This document shows, piece after piece, positions 32,401 through 40,683 of a DNA stretch of 64,000 nucleotides (position 1 is its first letter; every line of letters starts with the position of its first letter). The stretch comes from UBA11574 sp963752565. Its GTDB lineage: Bacteria; Desulfobacterota; Desulfobacteria; Desulfobacterales; UBA11574. The translations under genes and the position numbers were made by a program. The notes under the pieces are model-generated. The model made no database searches and was not told where the DNA came from. It was given only the letters and a program-made list of their open reading frames with translations. The DNA lies in assembly GCA_963752565.1 (NCBI GenBank), contig CAVVZC010000003.1, positions 372,001-436,000 on the forward strand. The letters run 5' to 3'.

Positions 32401-34673
32401 AGTCTGATCTCGCCCACCAGATCGGCGCGGAAGGTCAGATCATCCGCGGCAATGTCGGCCACGTCGGTGCTCTTGACCACTTCAAATGTGCGCGACACTG
32501 TCTGCCCTGGAGCGATGGCCGAACCGGTACACGCATAGATTGCGGCTGAAGCCGGAATCGCCGCCGGTTCCTGCCACTCCTCGTGGGCCGGTGGATTGCT
32601 GGTGAGAGAACAACCGGACGGAACGGTGACCACATCCATGGTCTGGCCGAAACTGACATAGGCGATATAATCCGCGGCATCGTGACCGCCGTTGTTAGTG
32701 AGATCGACGGTGAGGGGCAACCGCTGATTTGGATCACCGGTTAGGATAAAAACCAGTTCTGTGCCTGCGATATCGATGTCTATATCTTCCGGAAAGGCCG
32801 GAATGGCGGAGCCGCTCGTGGCGGTGCCGTTGCCGGTAAGCGTGAGAGTCTGGTGACCTTGCGCTGCACAAAACGTGTCAAACTCAACGGTTAATGAGTT
32901 GGTTAGTGTCGATTGGTTGTCCGGGTCGGTGCCGTCAGGATCGTCTTCCTCACGCACATCGAGGTTGGCGACTTTATCATAATAGGGTGACTCGATCAGC
33001 ACTACACGAAAAACGATGGTCAGCTCGTCGCCGTCACGCATCATATCCTGCTGGTCAGGATAGAACGGGTGCACAGTATCTTCACAGGGACCGATGGAAC
33101 AGCCGGTGCTGGTCAAAGTGAATTCCGGCGCAGTGTTATTCAGCGGATTGGCATCCTGATTGTCCCAGGTGATATTGTCAATCATCCCATCATAGGTGCC
33201 GTAGCGAGGATCCATTGTGGCTATCGGCGTGAAGGTCGGGTCCATCACGTACTCGGCCGGCAACACATCCGCGAGCGTAATGTTCTTTACGCTGCCGCCG
33301 GTGTAGTTCCGGATGACAATGGTCATGGTCCCCTTGCTGCCCACCGGTTGTGATGTGTTGGTGCCGGTGAGTCGACGTTCCACTGATAAGGTGTCTATCT
33401 CACCATAACGCGTGTACAGGGTGGTCGTATCGCTGCCCGGATTATTACCGCCCGACGTCTGGAAGATGCCTCCTGCCGGCGGGGAATCATCTTCACACCC
33501 CCACTGAATGTCGGAAACGGTGTTGGTTCTGTTATTGGTACAAGAGCCGTCGGGGGCGGACCGGATCTTGCCCACCAGGTAAATGTAGGCGGATCCGCCC
33601 TGCGGCACGTCAACGAAGTCGGGCGAGTCGCTGCCCGGATTGCCGAAGGGGTTATCTACATCGAAATCACTGATCGTGTTGCCGGCGGCGACACATATGC
33701 TGCCACCCGGAGCGACACCGTTGTTCCCCGTCACATCCGTGGCCGCTGTATAGGTGGGACAAGCATAGTTGATGTCCAGACTGCCGTCTTGCATCAAATC
33801 GTCAAAACGCAAATCCTGTAGGTCGGCCGTTCCGGTGGTGTTGCTCACCTGAATGCGCCAAATTACATCGTCGTCGACAGTACCGTAGACGGTAGATGTC
33901 CAACTTCCCTGACTAGCGTCAATATTTTGTCCCCGTTTTAATACGTCAGGGTTCGGCTCACGCAGCGACAAAGTGTCCAATCCGGTGGATACCGTTGTCG
34001 ATCCGGGAAAACAATCGACGACACCATCCGTATCGTAGGTAAGACTTGCCTGGATATCACGATCGGCACTGACGAGTCCTTCCTGTGTCAAGGCGCCTTC
34101 ACGCGTCACCGCAAAGGTGATGGTAATATCAGTAATAACAGTATAGGGCGGAAAGAGCGGTAGGGGATCATACTCTAAGCGGCTGAGGGCCGGAATCTGA
34201 GCCGAGGTCCAGGTCAGCGTCGAATTGTTGGTACCGCTGATGGTCGGTGCACCACCGACCTGCGAGGCTCCACTGTTGACGCGGTAGGTGACCGGATTGG
34301 GAGCAGATGGGTCGTAAGTTAGTCCAGAATTGCGCAAATCTTCGACCACCGTCATGTCGATCATATCCACTTCCTCATAGGGATTGGAAACGATGACCGT
34401 GACGTAGCCGTAGCCGCACAACTCGCAATAGCTGGCGGTCAGGTCGTGACGAATGAACGGCGGTGGAGAGGATCTAAGATCGCAAGGGGCAGCCAACACC
34501 GCTTCTGAAGGCAACAACAGGGCAAGCATGCCAAAGGCGGCACTAATCCAGGCAGCCCAAAGTTTCGGCTTGGTTTTCTTCGGCAGTATAACACGTAACC
34601 AGCACCGCAGAAAAAAAACCAGCCGACAACAGCCAGCCGAAATTATCTTGTTAAAGAAGAAGAATTTTTCCAT
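23435..34673 (-). CDS. Giant DUF11 / SdrD-B repeat surface protein (three indels near C-terminus)
   Basis: About 3,740 residues. ATG 34673 follows TTGGGAG and begins a long signal region (KPKLWAAWISAAFGMLALLL, cleavage near VLAAP). Then come some twenty DUF11 (TIGR01451) repeats of ~130-150 residues, each with a YxITVxNxG-type start (LTVTVTAANTGTAIAYNLRV) and a GDxxxxxYRV end; these Ig-like modules build surface fibres. Near the C-terminus are two SdrD-B-like modules (GNVWHDASLDRLLDTAT and KVFDDGNLNGYQDPDEKGLS) and a final OmpA-like module (PNTSDMRLQWTPKIAQLMEE). The first ~2,880 codons are intact; frame changes lie near 26035, 25690 and 25485. Earlier in-frame codons (to 34820) are probably untranslated leader. 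There is no LPXTG or T1SS signal, so export by Sec plus a dedicated system is inferred. Confidence 0.82.
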
Positions 34674-34952
34674 GACATCTCCCAATGCAATCGTTACTCC
34701 GCAAAAAGGTGCATCAAGAGATATCGCGGCTTTATAAAAGATATAGTGCCCGTCTGGCTCGTAAAAGAGCCGGATTTTGACACTACCATTAAGAAACTTC
34801 GTTTCATTTTTTACCCCCACAGTAAAAAAAGTCGAATTATTAAGAACTATATTTCAAATATTTAATTCGTTTTTGCCACCTCCCTTTTCAAAATTTTCCC
34901 ATCAGGTTGGGTTTTGGATGTATATTTTTGATTAATTATCCTGACGAGGACG

Positions 34953-34968
34953 TGCAAAAATCGTGCAA
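34953..34968 (-). promoter_or_regulatory. Candidate sigma-54 promoter of the giant surface operon
   Basis: Minus strand TTGCACGATTTTTGCA matches the sigma-54 consensus TGGCACG-N4-TTGCA in spacing and in every position except the first G of the -24 GG. It would place the transcript start near 34940, leaving a leader of about 265 nt before ATG 34673. The imperfect -24 element lowers confidence. Confidence 0.35.
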
Positions 34969-35137
34969 CATCTAAAAAAATAATCTCAAGGTAGATTTTA
35001 AAATATTGAAATTTCTATCGGTTAGTCTATATGCTGGAATTGCATACTGGAATCGAAACCAATAAGAATTTGACAAATTTGGTCAAAAAAAAGGCCCTTT
35101 TTTGACAAATTTAAAGTAAAATAGAAGCGGGTGTAAC

Positions 35138-35167
35138 AAAAAAGCCCCCGGAGATATCTCCGGGGGC
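35138..35167 (-). terminator. Strong intrinsic terminator on the minus strand
   Basis: A 24-bp perfect palindrome (GCCCCCGGAGAT and its complement, 35144-35167) is followed on the minus strand by six T residues (35143-35138). It would stop transcription coming from the right before it reaches the giant surface gene, and it abuts the inner edge of the right inverted-repeat arm. Confidence 0.75.
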
Positions 35168-35187
35168 CTGTGGGGGTAAAAAATGAA

Positions 35188-35645
35188 GGACGAAGTCTCT
35201 TCATCTTCTACTAATTAATAACTATATACACTAAATAATAGAGTCAAGATTTTTTTAACACACGAATTTTTTAAGCAATATTTCATAATGTTTTACTCTT
35301 GGACGTTTTTGATAAATTTTATTATTAAGAATTGTCAGATTGAAAAGCAGAAATCATGCCAAAATTTTTCCTGACACCTTGAAAGATTTATAATTTAAAT
35401 AATTCAAAATGGTTAGCTCGAACAGATAAATCGCACGACTAAGTATCTGCCAATATCTAGCAGTTGTAGTGACATTATTTAACAGGTTTTAAAATATTTT
35501 GGAATACTATTGAAAGAAAAAATAAGTTGAATTAAGATCTTTACCAAATCATTCTTTCTTGGTATTATTTTATCACTTTTTTATCCCCTTACATTCAAAA
35601 TGTATGAACTAAAACAAGCGAGATATATCTTAAAAGGTGGATGTT
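35188..35645. other. AT-rich intergenic region, no gene seen
   Basis: Very AT-rich sequence between the minus-strand surface operon and the plus-strand secreted protein gene. It is probably upstream regulatory DNA for the latter. I see no convincing -35/-10 pair and no RNA gene. Confidence 0.4.
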
Positions 35646-36047
35646 ATGCAAAAAATCAAAGTATTACTTGCGGCACTGGCAATCATGGTAATCGCTGCGA
35701 CATTTTTTGAAAGCATTTCCATGGCTGCAGAGGTTACGAGAATTCATTCAAGTAGAAAATACATCTTCATTAATGGCACCATCGCCGACGGATTTGTAAT
35801 GGGAGCTAGGGTATGTTTTTATTCTTCTTCGGGTGAGGAAATCACCTGCGGCACTATTGAGCAGGCTTCAGAGTCATTTGCCAAGGTTAGGGTAAACAAC
35901 AGGGTAGCAAAACAAATACGTTATGGAATGGAAGCAAGGCTTTCTGTTGAAAAAGACAGTAAAGAAGAAACAACAGAGACACAGGCGTGTACCAACGATT
36001 CCGAATGTGGTGAATCCGGATTTTGTGTTTCTGGTAAATGCCAATAA
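35646..36047 (+). CDS. Small secreted protein with Cys-rich C-terminus
   Basis: 133 residues from ATG 35646, preceded by AAAAGGTGG at a spacing of 5 nt. A signal peptide (VLLAALAIMVIAATFFESIS, cleavage near MAAE) is followed by a beta-rich domain with SRKYIFINGTIADGFVMGAR, probably an SH3-like or similar barrel. A C-terminal tail has four cysteines in ACTNDSECGESGFCVSGKC, a spacing seen in small disulfide knots of secreted myxobacterial-type proteins. No function can be assigned. It is transcribed away from the giant surface operon and converges on the ligase gene. Confidence 0.65.
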   Translation: MQKIKVLLAALAIMVIAATFFESISMAAEVTRIHSSRKYIFINGTIADGFVMGARVCFYSSSGEEITCGTIEQASESFAKVRVNNRVAKQIRYGMEARLSVEKDSKEETTETQACTNDSECGESGFCVSGKCQ

Positions 36048-36066
36048 AAATTAAGTATGGTACGGA

Positions 36067-38022
36067 TTAATCTTCCTGCAACTCCTTTAAATCGGCAAAA
36101 TAACCCAGCGATTCCGGGTTTTTCAGTGAGTCCTTATTGAGTACCGGCCGGTTGTGAATAACCTTATTCACCGCCAGTTCAACCTTTTTCATATTATGGG
36201 TATAGGGAATATCCGGAACCGAAACAATGACAGCGGGTACATGCCTTGGAGAAGCATTGGCACGAATGGTGGTTTTTATGTTTTTGATAATTTCATCGGT
36301 CAGCTCGTACCCTTCGGCCATTTTGACAAACAGAATCACCCGAACATCATTTTTCCAATTCTGCCCCACCACAACACAGTCTTCGATCTCCTCTATAATG
36401 TCCACCTGGCGATATATCTCGGCGGTGCCGATACGAACCCCGCCGGGGTTCAAGGTGGCATCCGACCGGCCATAAATAACGACACCGCCTCTCTCTGTGA
36501 TCAGAATATAATCCCCATGCCGCCAGATATTGGGATAAATATCAAAATATGCGTCATGATATTTTTTGTTGTCCGGATCATTCCAGAAATAGATGGGCAT
36601 GGACGGAAAAGGTGCCGTACATACCAGTTCTCCCTGCTGACTGATGACCGATTTTCCATTCTCATTGAAAGCCTCTACCTTCATGGCCAGACCTCGGCAC
36701 TGAAGTTCACCGGCATACACCGGTCCCATCGGATTCCCCAGGGCGAAACAGCCGTTGAGATCCGTACCTCCGGAAATCGAGGCCAATTGAAGGTCTGCTT
36801 TGACTTCTCTGTAAATATACTCAAAACCTTCGATGGAAAGCGGTGATCCTGTTGAAAGCAACGCCTTAAGCGGCGTGAGGTCGTATGTTTTCCCGGGCGT
36901 TACCCCGGCATTTTGTAGTGCGGCAATGTATCCGGCGCTGGTCCCGAATATCGATATTTTCTCGTCCTGAGCGATCTTCCAAAGAGCTCCGGGATCCGGA
37001 TGAAAGGGATTTCCGTCGAAAAGAACCAATGTGGCGCCCACCGCCAGAGAACTGACCAGCCAGTTCCACATCATCCAACTACAGGTGGTAAAGTAAAAGA
37101 TGGTATCTTCTCTTTTTAAATCCGTGTGAAAAACGAGTTCTTTTAAATGGTGAATGAGAATCCCTCCGGCACTCTGAACCATACATTTGGGAAGCCCGGT
37201 GGTACCGGACGAATACATGATGTAAAGGGGATGGTCAAAAGGGAGTGGTGCGAACTCGATGTTTAGATTGGATTCTGACGACCGAAAAGCCTTGTAATGA
37301 ACGCCATTTAACAACTCTTTGATATCCGGATTTTTTTGAGTGTACGGAACCACCACCACTTTTTTAATGGAAGGAATCTCTTTGATGATGTTTGAAATTT
37401 TTTCCAGGCTGTCAAAGTGTTTTCCTTTGAAAAAATATCCGTCCGCCGTAAACAAAACCTTAGGTTTGATCTGGCCGAATCGATCCAGCACTCCTTTTGT
37501 TCCGAAATCCGGAGAACATGAAGACCAGGTCGCACCGATACTGGCAGCAGCCAGCATAGCGATGATGGTTTCCGGCATGTTGGGCATAAATCCGGCCACC
37601 CGGTCACCGGCCTGAACACCGATGGTTTTTAAAGACCGAGCCACACGCGCTGTTTCGTCATAAAGCGTTGCATACGTCATTTTTCTCGTCACCCGATCCT
37701 CTCCTCGAAAGACGAGCGCTGTCTGATGGTCCCTGAATCGCAGAAGATTTTCGGCGAAATTAAGCCGCGACCCGGAAAACCATTGGGCTCCCGGCATTTT
37801 ATTTACATCGTCAATGACCTGATCATAAGGTTTTGTTGCATTTATTTCCACAAACTCCCATGTTGCCGCCCAGAAATCAGGAATATTATCTATGGACCAC
37901 TGGTAAAGCGGGGCATATTCAGTGAAATTTTGATTGAACTTTTCATTAACAAAATTCATGAATCGATACAAATTGGTGCCTTGGATTCTTTCCTCGGATG
38001 GTTTCCATAAACGTTTGGCCAT
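36067..38022 (-). CDS. Acetoacetate-CoA ligase (acetoacetyl-CoA synthetase)
   Basis: A 651-residue ANL-superfamily enzyme. The N-terminal ACAS_N region (NFVNEKFNQNFTEYAPLYQW) and the length fit acetoacetyl-CoA synthetase rather than acetyl-CoA synthetase. The P-loop-like motif is MYSSGTTGLPKCMVQ near residue 270; the adenylate motifs SISGGTDLNGCF and the hinge YGRSDATLNPGGVRIGTAEI are present, as is a C-terminal lysine in NMKKVELAVNK. The reaction is acetoacetate + ATP + CoA to acetoacetyl-CoA + AMP + PPi, as used in butyrate/ketone metabolism. ATG 38022 lies 9 nt after GGGGG; a TTG at 38028 is an alternative. It is divergent from the threonine aldolase gene, with a shared 160-bp upstream region. 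Confidence 0.9.
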   Translation of the reverse strand: MAKRLWKPSEERIQGTNLYRFMNFVNEKFNQNFTEYAPLYQWSIDNIPDFWAATWEFVEINATKPYDQVIDDVNKMPGAQWFSGSRLNFAENLLRFRDHQTALVFRGEDRVTRKMTYATLYDETARVARSLKTIGVQAGDRVAGFMPNMPETIIAMLAAASIGATWSSCSPDFGTKGVLDRFGQIKPKVLFTADGYFFKGKHFDSLEKISNIIKEIPSIKKVVVVPYTQKNPDIKELLNGVHYKAFRSSESNLNIEFAPLPFDHPLYIMYSSGTTGLPKCMVQSAGGILIHHLKELVFHTDLKREDTIFYFTTCSWMMWNWLVSSLAVGATLVLFDGNPFHPDPGALWKIAQDEKISIFGTSAGYIAALQNAGVTPGKTYDLTPLKALLSTGSPLSIEGFEYIYREVKADLQLASISGGTDLNGCFALGNPMGPVYAGELQCRGLAMKVEAFNENGKSVISQQGELVCTAPFPSMPIYFWNDPDNKKYHDAYFDIYPNIWRHGDYILITERGGVVIYGRSDATLNPGGVRIGTAEIYRQVDIIEEIEDCVVVGQNWKNDVRVILFVKMAEGYELTDEIIKNIKTTIRANASPRHVPAVIVSVPDIPYTHNMKKVELAVNKVIHNRPVLNKDSLKNPESLGYFADLKELQED

Positions 38023-38181
38023 GGTCAATTCCCCCTTAAACGATTGCAGAACAAGTTACATACAGCGGATTAAATTCCTTTTTAACGCTAACTTAAAAAA
38101 ATAGTCAAGAATATGCCTTGAAAATTTAATTGAAAACATCATAAAATTGCACAGGGAAATTAAATTTAAAGGAAACAAGAA

Positions 38182-39222
38182 ATGCGTATTGTTGACATGC
38201 GATCGGACACCATTACACAGCCGACCCCCACCATGCGTCAGGCCATGTCCGAGGCAAAAGTTGGAGACGATGTTTTTGGTGAAGATCCCACGGTAAACCG
38301 CCTCGAAGAAATGGTTTCCAAACGGCTGGGAAAAGAAGCGGCGTTGTTTGTAGCCAGTGGAACCATGGCAAACCTGGTGAGCCAGCTTACACACTGCGGC
38401 AGGGGCAATGAAATGATACTCGGTGATCAGTCCCATATGTTCGTTTACGAACAGGGAGGTTCCGCAGCACTGGGCGGTATACACCCTCGCTGCCTAGAGA
38501 ATAAGCCGGACGGAACAATGGCATTGGCTGATATAGAAGCTGCCATTCGTCCGGACAACGTCCACTTCCCCAGAACAAAACTCATTGTCCTGGAAAACAC
38601 CCATAACCGGTGCAGCGGCAGTCCGCTGAATGTTGGCTATATGAATTCTGTAGCAGAATTGGCACGTCGTTATGGGGTGAAATTACATGTAGACGGCGCC
38701 CGGCTTTTTAATGGGGCAACAGCCCTTGGTGTGGATGCCAGGGATCTTGTTGCTGAAGCCGATTCCGTAAGCATTTGTCTAAGCAAAGGATTGGCGGCAC
38801 CGGTGGGTTCTGTCGTTTCCGGTAACAGAGACTTTATCTCGGAAGCCCGGCGTAATCGCAAAGTCGTCGGTGGCGGTATGCGTCAGGCAGGTATTCTGGC
38901 CGCAGCCGGTATCGTTGCACTGACTGAAATGGTGGATCGCCTGGCAGATGATCATGTAAACACCAGAAAGTTGGCTGAAGGTCTTGCAAATATGGACGGC
39001 TTATCCATTGATCTGGATGTTGTAACGACCAACATTGTATTCGTTGACGTAACGAAAAAAGGAATGACATCACAGATAATGGCTGAAAAACTTGATCGTC
39101 ATGGCATTCACCTGCTCCCCACGGGACCGAACCGTTTGAGGGCCGTCACCAATTATCATGTGACTTCTTCGGATATCGATTATGCCTTAGATATCTTTAT
39201 CGAGATATTGAAAGCGTCTTGA
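38182..39222 (+). CDS. ltaE: Low-specificity L-threonine aldolase
   Basis: A 346-residue fold-type I PLP enzyme that cleaves L-threonine or L-allo-threonine to glycine and acetaldehyde. Family marks are the N-terminal DMRSDTITQPTPTMRQAM, VGDDVFGEDPTVNRLE, LENTHNRCSGSPL, the cofactor aspartate in LHVDGARLFNGATALG and the Schiff-base lysine in SICLSKGLAAPVGS (near residue 200). Length is normal. AAAGGAAA precedes ATG 38182. It probably stands alone. Confidence 0.93.
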   Translation: MRIVDMRSDTITQPTPTMRQAMSEAKVGDDVFGEDPTVNRLEEMVSKRLGKEAALFVASGTMANLVSQLTHCGRGNEMILGDQSHMFVYEQGGSAALGGIHPRCLENKPDGTMALADIEAAIRPDNVHFPRTKLIVLENTHNRCSGSPLNVGYMNSVAELARRYGVKLHVDGARLFNGATALGVDARDLVAEADSVSICLSKGLAAPVGSVVSGNRDFISEARRNRKVVGGGMRQAGILAAAGIVALTEMVDRLADDHVNTRKLAEGLANMDGLSIDLDVVTTNIVFVDVTKKGMTSQIMAEKLDRHGIHLLPTGPNRLRAVTNYHVTSSDIDYALDIFIEILKAS

Positions 39223-39432
39223 AACATGTCGCGTTATATATGATTTCTCAAATATTCCAACATTCCAAACACATCATCATTATTCCTAAATATTATGACC
39301 ATGTTCACGGTGTGTGCTTCCTCGTATAGCGCTATTGGCGGAATGGCTGATTAATTTCAATTAGTTAGCAGTGGAAAAGACTGTGGCTCCCGCAATATTT
39401 TTAATTGATTACGAGGCAAAACCCTGCGCACC

Positions 39433-39461
39433 TTGACACATATTCTCAAATTCCTTATATT
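39433..39461 (+). promoter_or_regulatory. Sigma-70 promoter upstream of the VWA/ExbB operon
   Basis: TTGACA (39433-39438) is followed after exactly 17 bp by TATATT (39456-39461), a perfect -35 and a 5/6 -10 box. The predicted start near 39468 leaves a leader of about 320 nt before ATG 39790, and that leader contains a long stem-loop (39527-39611). It is the best constitutive-type promoter I see in the window and is placed to drive the 39.8-50.5 kb gene series. Confidence 0.6.
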
Positions 39462-39526
39462 TAACCAACGTAAATGTCATTTTTGCTTTATTTTCAGATA
39501 CATTTTACGTGAATTTTGAACGAGTT

Positions 39527-39611
39527 GGAGGCTTTTATATGCGAGGCGCTTAAGGGCGAAACCATAGTGAGCTATTGCGATCCCTTAATAACGCGGCATA
39601 TAAAAGCCTCC
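39527..39611. repeat. 85-nt cruciform element in the operon leader
   Basis: A perfect 16-bp inverted repeat (GGAGGCTTTTATATGC at 39527-39542, complement 39596-39611) encloses a second 7-bp pair (TTAAGGG/CCCTTAA). It forms a long interrupted hairpin in the predicted leader of the downstream operon. It could be a mobile palindromic element or an attenuating mRNA structure; no T-run follows. The 68-codon open frame crossing it (from 39516) is probably spurious. Confidence 0.55.
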
Positions 39612-39789
39612 GGCTCGCCCTTTGGGGTGAAAATTGATGAGAAAAAAGATTATATTCCGATATACCACTTGGGTAAAATGAACAATGATATGATTTTTCT
39701 TGTACCCTCTTTAATCAAATAACCTTAAGATTCTCATTAATTTTCATGCAAGATTCAGGTTTTAATTTATTAACTAACAGGTTACAATA

Positions 39790-40683
39790 ATGATTCTAAA
39801 CGCTTCCAAATGGTGGAAAGCTATTCCGGCCAAAGTATTTTTGCTTGTGTTGTCTACCAGCCTATATGCCGCCTCAATGCAAAACATTGAATCCGCCCTT
39901 GAATCGGCACGTAAGGATTTACGTATCAGTATGGCCACCGAGGAACGCGTCTCCCTTGAGCTGGATAAGTTAAAAAAATCCGAGCAGACATCCCCGGATA
40001 TTATAAAAGATTATAATACGTACTTAATTCGAGTGCAGGCCATGGTTGCTGAAAACCGCAAGAAAGTGGATGAATTGGAAGCACTTAGCGCCAAACACAC
40101 TTCCCGAAAAGCAACTTGCGGGGCACCATCTTCAGATAATACTTCCGCTATGCTGGACCCTTCCATTCCCGAGGAAGAGGTCGTTGACGAAGTGGCCGCT
40201 TTAGATCGCCGGCTCGACAATTCCCTGGCCGATTTCGATGAGGTGCTGCTTAAGGAATTGGATTTGATCCAGGCAAAATCATCAGAAAAACTCCAGGATC
40301 TGGCCGAAGAGGCTGAAGCTGCTGCACAACGCCTGCGTGACAAGGGCATCGAAATAGATGCCGATTCAAAAATAGAAAGCGATGAATCCCAGCCGGATTC
40401 AACCAAAGAACAGAAAGAGGCTAATAAAGAAAAAGACGCTTTAGAAGCCGGAAAGGAAAGTGACTCTAAAGAAGGCAAGGATGACACCACATTGACCACA
40501 CAAGACAAATCCCGGGAAGGAGTGGAAGGCTCCCAACGCCATCCTAAAAACCGTTACGATCCTAAAGATGATGACATCGTGGCCAGACAGCTTCGCGAAG
40601 CCGCAGAAAATGAATCCGATCCTGAACTCAAAGAAAAGCTCTGGAAGGAATATGAACAATATAGAAAAAATGTGCCCAAGTAA
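39790..40683 (+). CDS. Secreted coiled-coil protein, first gene of the VWA/ExbB operon
   Basis: 297 residues: a signal peptide (AKVFLLVLSTSLYAAS), a helical coiled-coil region (SALESARKDLRISMATEERV, YLIRVQAMVAENRKKVDELE), an acidic middle, and a highly charged Lys/Glu/Asp-rich low-complexity C-terminal third ending DPELKEKLWKEYEQYRKNV. No named domain is recognised. It begins an operon whose other members are envelope proteins. The next gene starts within its last codons (overlap of 32 nt), so the two are translationally coupled. A periplasmic partner or regulator role is likely, but this is an inference from position. Confidence 0.6.
   Translation: MILNASKWWKAIPAKVFLLVLSTSLYAASMQNIESALESARKDLRISMATEERVSLELDKLKKSEQTSPDIIKDYNTYLIRVQAMVAENRKKVDELEALSAKHTSRKATCGAPSSDNTSAMLDPSIPEEEVVDEVAALDRRLDNSLADFDEVLLKELDLIQAKSSEKLQDLAEEAEAAAQRLRDKGIEIDADSKIESDESQPDSTKEQKEANKEKDALEAGKESDSKEGKDDTTLTTQDKSREGVEGSQRHPKNRYDPKDDDIVARQLREAAENESDPELKEKLWKEYEQYRKNVPK

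Larger units (their letters stand above)
34803..35187. repeat. 20-bp perfect inverted repeat bounding a 345-bp segment (possible invertible element)
   Basis: TTCATTTTTTACCCCCACAG at 34803-34822 recurs in inverted orientation at 35168-35187. Homology extends outward through ACTTCGT with a 2-nt gap. The enclosed AT-rich 345 bp holds the candidate promoter and, at its right edge (35144-35167), a 24-bp perfect palindrome. It lies between the giant gene's start and the divergent gene at 35646. The layout resembles phase-variable promoter inversions, but no site-specific recombinase gene is in the window. Confidence 0.55.

Noticed and set aside
34673..34940. A c-di-GMP or other known riboswitch in the giant gene's leader
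   Set aside because: The leader has short hairpins, but I could not match the conserved core of any riboswitch class I know.
39516..39722. 68-codon open frame in the leader of the VWA operon
   Set aside because: It crosses a long inverted repeat, starts with TTG and has no recognisable homologue; a hairpin element is the better explanation.
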